NCBI RefSeq assembly: GCF_900172325.1
Contig: NZ_FWFR01000003.1
Coordinates: 1 to 64,000 of the forward strand
Reading direction: 5' to 3'
Length of the DNA: 64,000 bases
From: Oceanibacterium hippocampi
Lineage (GTDB): Bacteria; Pseudomonadota; Alphaproteobacteria; Sneathiellales; Sneathiellaceae
The first letter of the stretch is position 1; every line of letters starts with the position of its first letter. A program made the translations under genes and the position numbers. The notes below the pieces were generated by a model. The model made no database searches, was not told where the DNA came from, and was given only the letters and a program-made list of their open reading frames with translations. Positions 1-7,772 of the stretch are shown in pieces.

Positions 1-361
1 AAAGAGCGCCTCTCCAGAACCGCCTCAGCGGCCCCGCCTCGCCGCAACCCGCCAGCCCCGAAAGACCACCGCGTCGCTGCGAGGCCCGGCTTATACGAAC
101 CCTGCCAAACCCTGTCAACAGGCTTTCACCCGCGATCTGCGGAAGGCAGCGATTGTACTGCCCGAAGGTCCGTTGATCAAGTTTGGAAACACGACTTCGC
201 GTCGCGGCCGGAGCGCTGATATGCCCCCGCGCCGATTCCATTGCAAGCAAATTCGTCAGGATAATTCGCGATTTGTCGAAACGCGGGCGGTCGGTCAGGA
301 TCGGCAACGGGGTCCGACTGGCGTATTCTTGGGCCCCGCAGGCAGCGTAGGGGGCGAAGGC
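1..361. other. Leading stretch without a recognisable gene
   Basis: I see no convincing coding region here. An open frame continues upstream of the lipase start at 362, but its sequence is arginine-rich and unlike the family, so I treat it as non-coding. The stretch may hold the lipase promoter and the upstream region of a gene outside the window. Confidence 0.4.
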
Positions 362-1264
362 ATGGCAATACCCACCATTGGACTGGCACTCGGCAGTGGC
401 GTCGCCCACGGCTGGGCGCATATCGGCGTTCTCGAGCGGCTCGAGGAACTGGGCATCAAGCCGGACGTTGTCGCCGGGACCTCGATCGGCGCACTCGTCG
501 GCGGCGTCTACCTGGCAGGCGAGCTGGATACCCTGAAGAAATGGGCGCTCAGCCTGAGCCGATCCGGCATGCTTCGCTATTTCGACCTGCAGTTTTCAGG
601 CGGCGGCCTGATCGGCGGCCGGCGGCTTGCGAAACTGCTGAACGAATCGCTCGGCGACAAGCCTTTCGAGAAACTCGGCAAGCCCTTCATCGCGATCGCC
701 ACCGAACTTGCCACCGGGCACGAGATCTGGATTCGCCGCGGCGACCTGGTGCAGGCGATCACCGCCTCCTACGCGTTGCCCGGTTTCTTCCCGCCGGTCC
801 AGGTCGACGGGCGCTGGCTGGTCGACGGCGCCTTGACCAACCCGGTCCCGGTTTCGGTCTGTCGGGCGCTCGGCGCCCGGCTCGTCATCGCGGTCAATCT
901 CAACGCCGACTTCTTCGGCCGTTCAAGCCACGCAGCCCGTGAAAGCACGCTGACCGACTGGCAGTCGGCAAGCATGCCGGTCTTCACCGGCGATCCGGTC
1001 AACGCGATCCGCAAACGCCTGTTCAAGGGCACCGGCGATACGCCCAGCCTGTTCGGGGTGATGGTGAATGCCCTCGACATCGTGCAGGACCGGCTGAGCC
1101 GCTCCCGCCTCGCCGGCGATCCCCCGGACGTGGTGGTGGCGCCACGTCTCGGTGATTTCGGCCTGCTCGACTTCGAGCACGCGGAAGCCATGATGCTTCG
1201 TGGGCGCGAATCCGTCGACCGGGCGCTGCCGGCGCTCAATCAGGCACTCGCCGTGCTGGCCTGA
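362..1264 (+). CDS. Patatin-like phospholipase family protein
   Basis: Predicted serine acyl hydrolase of the bacterial patatin/RssA type, about 300 residues. The oxyanion-hole glycine motif GSGVAHG follows the start closely (residues 11-17), the nucleophile elbow GTSIG places the catalytic Ser near residue 41, and the catalytic Asp is in DGALTNPVPV near residue 155. This is the Ser-Asp dyad of patatins. I chose the ATG at 362 because the family motif begins immediately after it; a longer in-frame start at 173 would add an atypical arginine-rich leader. It is cytoplasmic by appearance, with no signal peptide. It converges on the CBS gene. The lipid substrate cannot be told from sequence. Confidence 0.88.
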   Translation: MAIPTIGLALGSGVAHGWAHIGVLERLEELGIKPDVVAGTSIGALVGGVYLAGELDTLKKWALSLSRSGMLRYFDLQFSGGGLIGGRRLAKLLNESLGDKPFEKLGKPFIAIATELATGHEIWIRRGDLVQAITASYALPGFFPPVQVDGRWLVDGALTNPVPVSVCRALGARLVIAVNLNADFFGRSSHAARESTLTDWQSASMPVFTGDPVNAIRKRLFKGTGDTPSLFGVMVNALDIVQDRLSRSRLAGDPPDVVVAPRLGDFGLLDFEHAEAMMLRGRESVDRALPALNQALAVLA

Positions 1265-1280
1265 CCGGGAGAGTTCAGGC
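1259..1280. terminator. Hairpin between convergent genes
   Basis: GCCTGA (1259-1264) pairs with TCAGGC (1275-1280) around a 10-nt loop. The stem contains the stop codons of both convergent genes. There is no T-run, so it is a weak terminator at best. Confidence 0.3.
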
Positions 1281-1700
1281 GGTGATATATTCGCGAAGCG
1301 CTCTGGCCTCGTTCTCGATCTCGTCGATGCGATTCTTGACCACGTCGCCGATCGAGATCATGCCGGCCAGCCGGGCGCCATCGAGGACCGGCAGATGGCG
1401 GATCCGAGAGGCCGTCATCTGCGACATCACCGCGTCGATGCTGTCTTCCGGGGCGCAGGTGATGACGTCGACCGTCATGTGCTCGGAAACCTTGTGTTCG
1501 AGACAGGGCGCGCCGGCGCCCGCGACCGCGCGAACGATGTCGCGCTCGGACAGGACCCCGGCGATCCGCTCTGCCTTCATCACGAGCAGGGCACCGATCT
1601 TCCGTTCGGCGAGAATGGCCGCGGCCGCGGCGAGGGACTCGTCCGGCCCGATGGAAAGGACGTCGCCGCCCTTGCGATTGAGAATGTCGAGAACCTTCAT
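1275..1700 (-). CDS. CBS-domain protein (paired CBS module)
   Basis: 141-residue stand-alone protein made of two CBS motifs (about residues 8-65 and 75-135). CBS pairs form a Bateman module that usually binds adenosyl ligands or NAD(H) and acts as an energy or redox sensor. The repeated feature LSERDIVRAV, then a second half with RHLPVLDGARLAGMISIGDVV, is typical. The start is supported by a GGGAG ribosome site just upstream. No partner domain is fused, so its target is unknown. It is convergent with the patatin gene and diverges from the desaturase. Confidence 0.88.
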   Translation of the reverse strand: MKVLDILNRKGGDVLSIGPDESLAAAAAILAERKIGALLVMKAERIAGVLSERDIVRAVAGAGAPCLEHKVSEHMTVDVITCAPEDSIDAVMSQMTASRIRHLPVLDGARLAGMISIGDVVKNRIDEIENEARALREYITA

Positions 1701-1811
1701 GGTCTACTCCCAACCTGTCTGTGCGTTGCCTCCGCTTGCTTCAAGTGTCCCTAATTTGCCGGCCCGAAGCAAGGCGATCGCGGCCGCCCCGTTACGCGCG
1801 GGAAACTGCCG

Positions 1812-2711
1812 ATGAACAGGACCGTGCGCCAGGAGAGCCCGCGGCAGGCAAGGATCCGCCCCCTGCACCGCCGCCGCGACGGCCCGGGGCTGCGTCACCT
1901 GGCCGGCCATATCGGGTTTATCGCGGCGAGCGGCCTTGCCGTCACTCTGGCGCGGGACAGCCTCTGGCTGCTGCCGGCGCTGTTCGTTCACGGCACCCTG
2001 CTGGTGTTCCTGTTCGCGCCACTGCACGAGACGATCCACCGGACCGCCTTCCGCAGTCGCTGGCTGAACGAGGCGGTCGCCCACGCCGCCGGTTTCGTGC
2101 TGATCCTGCCGCCGCGCTATTTCCGCGCCTTCCATTTCGCCCACCACCGCTTCACCCAGGACGCCGCGCGCGACCCCGAGGCGCCCGGCCCGGTCCTGCC
2201 GTCGCGGGCCGCCTATCTCTGGCGCCTGACCGGCGTGCCCTACTGGATCTCGGCGGTTTCCGTGCTCGCGGGGCATGCGATCGGACGGGTTCCGGAAGCC
2301 TTCGTCACCGACCGCGCACGCCCCGGAATCGTCAGCGAGGCGCGGATCTACCTCGTGCTCTATGCGGCCGTCCTCCTCGTCCCGGGCGTGGCCGGGACAG
2401 CCTGGCTCTACTGGCTCGCGCCGGTCCTGCTCGGCCAGCCGATGCTGAGACTCTTCCTGATGGCGGAGCATGGCGGCCTGCCGCTCGTCCCGGAGATGCT
2501 GGTCAATTCGCGCAGCATCGACAGCAACGCGGCGATCCGCGCGCTCGGCTGGAACATGTCCTACCATGCCGAACATCACGGCTGGCCCGGCGTTCCCTGG
2601 CACAGCCTGCCCGCGCTCCGGCACGAAGTGGAGGATAATCTCCAGAACAGGACGAGCGGCTATATCGCGGTCCACCGGGACCTCTGGCGCAAGGCCGGCC
2701 GACCAGTCTGA
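1812..2711 (+). CDS. Fatty acid desaturase family membrane protein
   Basis: 299-residue integral membrane di-iron protein of the fatty acid desaturase superfamily. The three histidine boxes are visible: HETIH (residues 72-76), HFAHH (108-112) and HAEHH (252-256), with an extra conserved-looking His in MAEHGG (about 220). Hydrophobic segments lie around residues 33-70, 90-103 and 178-212. The family includes acyl-lipid desaturases and carotenoid hydroxylases/ketolases, and sequence alone does not decide the substrate. A GGGAA ribosome site precedes the ATG. The gene converges on rsmI with only three bases between stop codons. Confidence 0.82.
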   Translation: MNRTVRQESPRQARIRPLHRRRDGPGLRHLAGHIGFIAASGLAVTLARDSLWLLPALFVHGTLLVFLFAPLHETIHRTAFRSRWLNEAVAHAAGFVLILPPRYFRAFHFAHHRFTQDAARDPEAPGPVLPSRAAYLWRLTGVPYWISAVSVLAGHAIGRVPEAFVTDRARPGIVSEARIYLVLYAAVLLVPGVAGTAWLYWLAPVLLGQPMLRLFLMAEHGGLPLVPEMLVNSRSIDSNAAIRALGWNMSYHAEHHGWPGVPWHSLPALRHEVEDNLQNRTSGYIAVHRDLWRKAGRPV

Positions 2712-2714
2712 GGG

Positions 2715-3536
2715 TCAGTCGCGCGGCCGGCGGCGCGCCCGTCGGGCCGGCCCTTCGCTGTCGTCGCCGTCACCGGTCTCGCTGTCGTCGTCATCGGCGC
2801 CGTCGTCATCGTCAGCGCCGGCGCGGGCTATCACGATGGTGACCTCGCCCCGGCCCTGCTTCTCGGCATAAGCCTCGGCGAGCGCGCCCAGCCGCCCGGC
2901 TTCGACCCGCTCGAACTTCTTCGTCAGTTCGAAGCAGAGCGCCGCCTCCCGGTCGCCCAGCACCTCGTGCGCGAGGGCCAGGAAGCGGCCGACGCGATAG
3001 GGCGATTCGAAGAAGACGATGGCGCCCGGAAACTCGCCGGCGGCGGCGAACAGCTTGCGGATCCGCCCCGGGCGTCGCGGCGGGAACCCGAAGAAGGCAT
3101 AGGAGGCGATCGGGAAGCCGGACGCGACCAGCGCCGTCGTCACCGCGCTCGCCCCCGGGACGACCTCGATCCGGTGCCCGGCCTCGCGCACCGCGGTGAC
3201 CGCACGCTGACCCGGGTCGCTGACCCCCGGCGAGCCGGCGTCGGTGACCAGTGCGACCGAGCCGCCTTCGGCGAGGATGCCGAGAATGCGGTGAACCGCC
3301 CGGTCCTCGTTATGGGCATGGCAGGAAAAGAGATGGTCGGGCGCCGGCACCTCGTAGGCCGACAGCAGCTTGCGCGTGACGCGGACATCCTCGCAGGCGA
3401 GGCCCGCGACCTCCTTCAGGACGCGGAGCGCACGTGCGGACAGGTCTTCCAGGTTGCCGATCGGGGTGGCGACCACGTAGAAGGTCGGCCCTTCGGGCTC
3501 CTCCGGGGTTTCGCGCTTGCGGGATTTCTTGCTCAT
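2715..3536 (-). CDS. rsmI: 16S rRNA (cytidine(1402)-2'-O)-methyltransferase RsmI
   Basis: Tetrapyrrole-methylase-fold enzyme that 2'-O-methylates C1402 of 16S rRNA using S-adenosylmethionine. Family signatures present: VVATPIGNLEDLS near residue 21, the SAM-site motif VTDAGSPGVSDPG near 100, VPGASAVTTAL near 128 and FFGFPPRR near 150. Length 273 is close to the family norm. The odd part is the C-terminal tail (about residues 240-265), a run dominated by Asp, Ser and Glu followed by an Arg-rich end, which is not part of the catalytic domain. It stands alone here. Confidence 0.93.
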   Translation of the reverse strand: MSKKSRKRETPEEPEGPTFYVVATPIGNLEDLSARALRVLKEVAGLACEDVRVTRKLLSAYEVPAPDHLFSCHAHNEDRAVHRILGILAEGGSVALVTDAGSPGVSDPGQRAVTAVREAGHRIEVVPGASAVTTALVASGFPIASYAFFGFPPRRPGRIRKLFAAAGEFPGAIVFFESPYRVGRFLALAHEVLGDREAALCFELTKKFERVEAGRLGALAEAYAEKQGRGEVTIVIARAGADDDDGADDDDSETGDGDDSEGPARRARRRPRD

Positions 3537-3599
3537 TCCCGACGTTAGAGCGCGATAGGGCGGCCCAAGGCAAGGGCCGGCGTCACCGCGCGCCGGCGA

Positions 3600-4778
3600 T
3601 CAGGCGAACAGGTTGAGCAGGCCGCCCGATGAATCGACCGTCTGCGTGCCGGAATCGCTGGCCAGGAGGAATCGCTGGATCAGCTTGTCCAGTTCCTTCG
3701 GGTCCTGGAGTTTCGCGATATCGAAGGCGCGGTCGATATAGCCGGCCTGGGTCTCGACGCTCTGCAGGGCCATTTCGCGCGGCAGATTGAAGGTAACGGT
3801 AAAGACCTCGCGCAGGGTCGGGCTGGCAAGGATCTGGAAGGTGTTCTTGACCGTCGTGCCCTGTTCCTTGAGGAACATCGCGGCACTCAGCGCGGGATTC
3901 TGTTCCTCGATCTCGGCGTTGCGGACGCCTTCGACATACTGATCGATGACGGAGGCATTGATCGGCAGCGCGATCCGGCCCTTGCTGCCGAAGTCGAACA
4001 TCTCGCGAAAGGCCGTCCAGCGGGCATCGTCGAGCTGCTTCACCGCCGACTTCGGATTCTCGGGATCTTCCCGCAGGATGCGCTGTGCAAGGCCGATCTT
4101 GTCAGTTTCGCTGCCGAGGCCCGCGGCGACCATCGCGAATCGCATGAGCCGGGAATCGGAGGAGAAGCGCTCGAGCGTGATGTAGCTCTGCCTCTTGTCG
4201 GCATTCGCTGCCTCGGTCGCGGCATCGTTCTTGGCGCCGACATACTTGTCGATCAGGCCGACGACGAAATCCCGGTCGCGAATCCGGTTCGTCCCGTAGT
4301 CGGAGAAGTTCATGTCCTTGTTGAGCGCCTGCCAGTTCGGCCCGAGGGCCTTCACGGGCGACGTGCCGTCGAGCTGCGAATCCTTGAACACCATGTCGAT
4401 CAGGAACTGCTTGTCGAACTTGGTCTTGAGTTCGCCATCCTCGACATATTGTGTCTTGTCGGTCTTGTCCGCGAGGCCATAGGCGGTCATCGCGAAGGAA
4501 ACGAGGCGCTCGTCCGCCAGGAAATCATCGACATTCTGGATCAGCGGCAGCTTCGAGCGGAAATAGCTGATCTCGCGCTTGACCCGGAAATCGTCGCTGA
4601 GATCGATCGCCGGCGTCTCCGTCGCGACCGGCAGCCGCTGGGTGAAATAGGAGATCTCGGATTTCAACGTAGGGCTGTTCCGCAGCGCCTCGACCTGCTG
4701 GTCACCCTGCTTCTGGACATAGTCGTAGGCGACCAAGGCCGGCATCGAGCCCATCGCGCTGAGACCGGGGAGGATCAT
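3600..4778 (-). CDS. DUF1217 domain-containing protein
   Basis: 392-residue soluble helical protein matching the alphaproteobacterial DUF1217 family, whose members carry repeated helical units with conserved FAMTAYGL-type and SYxxLERFSxDSRLMRFAMVAAGL-type motifs. Both are present here (about residues 93-100 and 194-220). DUF1217 genes are often found beside flagellar genes in alphaproteobacteria, but no flagellar gene is in this window, so a flagellar link is only inference. No signal peptide or membrane segment is evident. The start at 4778 is the first ATG that keeps the conserved N-terminal region. Confidence 0.75.
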   Translation of the reverse strand: MILPGLSAMGSMPALVAYDYVQKQGDQQVEALRNSPTLKSEISYFTQRLPVATETPAIDLSDDFRVKREISYFRSKLPLIQNVDDFLADERLVSFAMTAYGLADKTDKTQYVEDGELKTKFDKQFLIDMVFKDSQLDGTSPVKALGPNWQALNKDMNFSDYGTNRIRDRDFVVGLIDKYVGAKNDAATEAANADKRQSYITLERFSSDSRLMRFAMVAAGLGSETDKIGLAQRILREDPENPKSAVKQLDDARWTAFREMFDFGSKGRIALPINASVIDQYVEGVRNAEIEEQNPALSAAMFLKEQGTTVKNTFQILASPTLREVFTVTFNLPREMALQSVETQAGYIDRAFDIAKLQDPKELDKLIQRFLLASDSGTQTVDSSGGLLNLFA

Positions 4779-4942
4779 CGAAACCGCTCCATCTCGCGGC
4801 TGGATTGCCGCATCGGGCAGTATCGCGGCCGCCCGGTTAAGGAGCCGTTAAGAGAGTATGAACGCGAAGGCCACCGATTGCCCCTTCACCTCTGCCCCAC
4901 GGTGGCTAGTCTATGGCCAACGAAACTCAGGGAATGAAACCG

Positions 4943-5740
4943 ATGACCGATCCGCTGCTCTACACCCAGTCCGGCCATGTCGTGACGCTGACGCTCAACC
5001 GGCCGGAAGAGCGGAACGCGCTTTCCGACGATGCGATGTTCGACGCCATCGAGGATGCCTGCCGCCGCATCAATCGCGACAATACCGTTCGCGCGGTCGT
5101 GCTGACCGGCGCGGGCAAGTCCTTCTGCGCCGGCGGCAACGTCAAGCATATGCGCGACCGCGAGGGGCTGTTCGGCGGCAACCCGGCGGAGATCCGGGAA
5201 TCCTATCGTCGCGGCATCCAGCGCGTGCCTCTGGCGATCTACGAGCTCGACGTGCCGACGATCGCGGCCGTGAACGGCGCGGCAATCGGCGCCGGCTGCG
5301 ACCTCGCCTGCATGTGCGACATCCGCATCGCCGCAGACAGCGCGGTCTTCGCGGAGAGTTTCGTCAAGCTCGGCATCATTCCCGGCGACGGCGGCGCCTG
5401 GCTGCTGCCGCGCGCCATCGGCATGAGCCGGGCGGCGGAGATGGCCTTCACCGGCGACATGATCGACGCCCGGACGGCACTGGAGTACGGCCTCGTCTCC
5501 CGCGTCGTAGCGCCGGACGAACTGCTCCAGGATGCGACGGCGCTGGCCAACAGGATTGCCGCGAATCCGCCCGAGGCACTTCGCCTCACCAAGCGGCTGC
5601 TGCGCGAAGGCCAGCACATGCGGCTTTCGACGTTGCTGGAGATGTCGGCCGGTTACCAGGCGTTGGCGCATCACACCGACAACCATCACGAGGCGATCAC
5701 CGCCTTCTTCGAGAAGCGGCCCGGCAACTTCAAGCCATGA
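4943..5740 (+). CDS. Enoyl-CoA hydratase/isomerase (crotonase) family protein
   Basis: Crotonase-fold acyl-CoA enzyme of about 265 residues. The start of the fold (LTLNRPEERNALS), the CoA-binding/oxyanion region (FCAGGNVKHM) and the second oxyanion segment (AAVNGAAIGAGCDLAC) are clear. In the active-site region the residues are FVKLGIIPGDGGAWLLPR, a form seen in several crotonase subgroups, so hydratase, isomerase or other acyl-CoA chemistry cannot be separated. I favour the ATG at 4943 because AGGGA lies nine bases upstream; ATGs at 4913 and 4934 are also possible. Its stop overlaps the next start (ATGA at 5737), implying translational coupling. Confidence 0.9.
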   Translation: MTDPLLYTQSGHVVTLTLNRPEERNALSDDAMFDAIEDACRRINRDNTVRAVVLTGAGKSFCAGGNVKHMRDREGLFGGNPAEIRESYRRGIQRVPLAIYELDVPTIAAVNGAAIGAGCDLACMCDIRIAADSAVFAESFVKLGIIPGDGGAWLLPRAIGMSRAAEMAFTGDMIDARTALEYGLVSRVVAPDELLQDATALANRIAANPPEALRLTKRLLREGQHMRLSTLLEMSAGYQALAHHTDNHHEAITAFFEKRPGNFKP

Positions 5741-6855
5741 ACGGACCGGTGACCGGGGCGGAAAGCGGGCGCGACGCGCTCGCCGACCGCTTCCGGCGCT
5801 TCGCGACGATCGAGTGCCCCGGCATATCGCCGCTCTACGCCCGCCTGGCGATGGCCGCGGCCGACAATCACCTGGCCCTCGACTTGGCCGGACAGCGCCA
5901 GCCCGGCCAGCCGCCGGCCAATATCCTGCTCGGCGCGGTGCATTTCCTGCTGCAGGAAGGGATCGACCACCCGCTCCGCCGTTTCTACCCGGATCTCGAT
6001 GACGACCCGCCCGGCACAGGCGATGTCGGGCCCGCACTGGACGACTTCCTGCACCGGCACCAGGCCCGGATCTCGGCCATCGTCACCCGGCGCATCGTCG
6101 GGACCAACGAAGTCCGCCGCGCAGCACCGCTGCGCCCGGCCCTGCAGATGGCAGGGCACGTCCTCGCGCAGGCCGCGCCGGATCGGGCGCCGACACTGGT
6201 CGAGTTCGGGGCCAGTGCCGGCCTCCTGCTCGGCTTCGACGCCTATGGCTACGACTACGGCGACGGCGCCCGGTACGGCCCCGCGGATGCGACGGTGACC
6301 TTGCGCTCCGCCTTGCGAGGGTCGCTGCCCGCGGCACTCGCGCTGCCCATGCCGCGCTTCGCGAACCGGCTCGGGCTCGAACTCAATCCGCTCGACATCC
6401 GCGACCCGGAGGACCGGGCCTGGCTGCGCGCCCTGGTCTGGCCGGAACAGCGGGAGCGGTTCGCTTTGCTCGACGCGGCACTCGACCATGCCCGTCGCAA
6501 TCCGCCCGAGATTCGCGTCGGCGACGGGCTCGAGCTGCTGCCCCGGCTCGCCGACGAGCTGCCGGCCAGCGTGCCGCTCTGTCTCTATCACTCCTTCGTG
6601 CTCTACCAGTTGCCCGAGACGGCCCGGCAACGGTTCCGGGAAATCCTGGGGGCACTGTCCCGCGACCGCCCGGTCGCCGAGGTCGGCTTCGAATGGGACG
6701 GCCGGGAAGCGGCCCGGCTCAGCCTCCGTATCCATGATGCGGGACGCTGTCTGGACGACAGGGAACTCGCCCGCGCCGGCGCCCATGGCGAATGGCTGGA
6801 ATGGCTGGGCGATGGGGCGCCCGAAGCGGCCGACACAAACACCGAGGAACCATGA
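5737..6855 (+). CDS. DUF2332 family protein
   Basis: 372-residue protein of the uncharacterised DUF2332 family. Family-like features are an N-terminal helical part (ADRFRRFATIEC, SPLYARLA, ILLGAVHFLL), the segment ITxRxxxTNEVxRxxxLxPAL near residues 115-140, and a central VEFGASAGLLLGFDAY (about 154-170). That last segment resembles motif I of a Rossmann SAM-methyltransferase, so a methyltransferase-like fold is plausible but not shown. The ATG at 5737 overlaps the crotonase stop, and its own stop overlaps the next start at 6852. The three genes are therefore one coupled unit. Confidence 0.8.
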   Translation: MNGPVTGAESGRDALADRFRRFATIECPGISPLYARLAMAAADNHLALDLAGQRQPGQPPANILLGAVHFLLQEGIDHPLRRFYPDLDDDPPGTGDVGPALDDFLHRHQARISAIVTRRIVGTNEVRRAAPLRPALQMAGHVLAQAAPDRAPTLVEFGASAGLLLGFDAYGYDYGDGARYGPADATVTLRSALRGSLPAALALPMPRFANRLGLELNPLDIRDPEDRAWLRALVWPEQRERFALLDAALDHARRNPPEIRVGDGLELLPRLADELPASVPLCLYHSFVLYQLPETARQRFREILGALSRDRPVAEVGFEWDGREAARLSLRIHDAGRCLDDRELARAGAHGEWLEWLGDGAPEAADTNTEEP

Positions 6856-7757
6856 TGACGCTGAATTTCGACGAAGACGATGTCGCCCGGCTGCTCGACT
6901 ACGCGGCGCTGATCCCGGCGATGGAGCGGGCGCTTGCCGCCTTCTCGGCCGGCCAGGTCACGCAGCCGCCACGCATGGTGATCCCGGTGGAGCGCCATGC
7001 CGGCTTCTTTCTTTCGATGCCGGCGCTGGCTGAGGACGCCATGGGCATCAAGATCGTCAATGTCTATCCGGAGAACGCGGCCCGCGACCTGCCGACCCAT
7101 CTGGCGACGGTGCTGCTTTACCGGCCCGAGACCGGCGAGCATCTGGCGACCTTCTCCGGCGGCCTGATCACCGAGATGCGGACCGCCGCGGTGTCCGCCG
7201 CCGCGACCCGGGCGCTCGCCCGGCCGGACGCCGAGGTGCTGGCCGTTCTCGGTAGCGGCGTGCAGGCGGAAGCCCATGTCCATGCCCTCCGCCATGTCGG
7301 CAACTATCGCGAGATCCGCCTCTGGAGCCGGAACCAGGCCAAGGCCGAGCGTCTTGCCGAGAAAGTTGGCGGCCGGGCAATGTCGGCCGAGCAGGCGGTC
7401 CGGGATGCGGACGTGGTCGTCACCGCGACGGCGTCGGACGAACCGATCCTGATGGGCGAGTGGCTGAAGCCAGGCGCCCATGTCAACGCGGTCGGCTGGC
7501 ACGGCCAGGATTCGCGGGAGCTCGACGACCGGGCGATGGAGAATATCGTCATCGTCGATTCCCGCGAGGCCGCGCAGGACGGCTGCGGCGACGTGCGGCT
7601 TTCGGGCGCGACGGTCGACGCGGAACTCGGCGAGGTCATCGCCGGCACCGTCAGGATTGACCGGGCGTCGACCACGATCTTCGAATCGGTCGGCCTGTCG
7701 ATCGAGGACATCGCCGCCGCCAAGCTGATCTACGATCGCCACCAGGCAGCGGGCTGA
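6852..7757 (+). CDS. Ornithine cyclodeaminase/mu-crystallin family protein
   Basis: 301-residue NAD(P)-dependent protein of the ornithine cyclodeaminase/mu-crystallin family, which includes ornithine cyclodeaminase, ketimine reductases and alanine dehydrogenases of this fold. The substrate-side motif is KIVNVYPEN (about 58-66), followed by GGLITEMRTAAVSAAATR, and the dinucleotide-binding motif VLGSGVQAEAHVHAL is near residue 130. The ATG at 6852 overlaps the DUF2332 stop. Exact chemistry is not determined. It converges on pyc, sharing a hairpin at the ends of both genes. Confidence 0.88.
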   Translation: MMTLNFDEDDVARLLDYAALIPAMERALAAFSAGQVTQPPRMVIPVERHAGFFLSMPALAEDAMGIKIVNVYPENAARDLPTHLATVLLYRPETGEHLATFSGGLITEMRTAAVSAAATRALARPDAEVLAVLGSGVQAEAHVHALRHVGNYREIRLWSRNQAKAERLAEKVGGRAMSAEQAVRDADVVVTATASDEPILMGEWLKPGAHVNAVGWHGQDSRELDDRAMENIVIVDSREAAQDGCGDVRLSGATVDAELGEVIAGTVRIDRASTTIFESVGLSIEDIAAAKLIYDRHQAAG

Positions 7758-7772
7758 GCCCCGCCTCAGCCC
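7751..7772. terminator. Shared hairpin at the 3' ends of two convergent genes
   Basis: GGGCTGAG (7751-7758) pairs perfectly with CTCAGCCC (7765-7772) across a six-base loop. The stem includes the stop codons of the cyclodeaminase-like gene and of pyc. Neither strand has a U-run, so termination is inferred. Confidence 0.45.

Noticed and set aside
173-361. 63-residue N-terminal extension of the patatin-like protein
   Set aside because: Arginine-rich, no family similarity, and the lipase motif starts directly after the ATG at 362.
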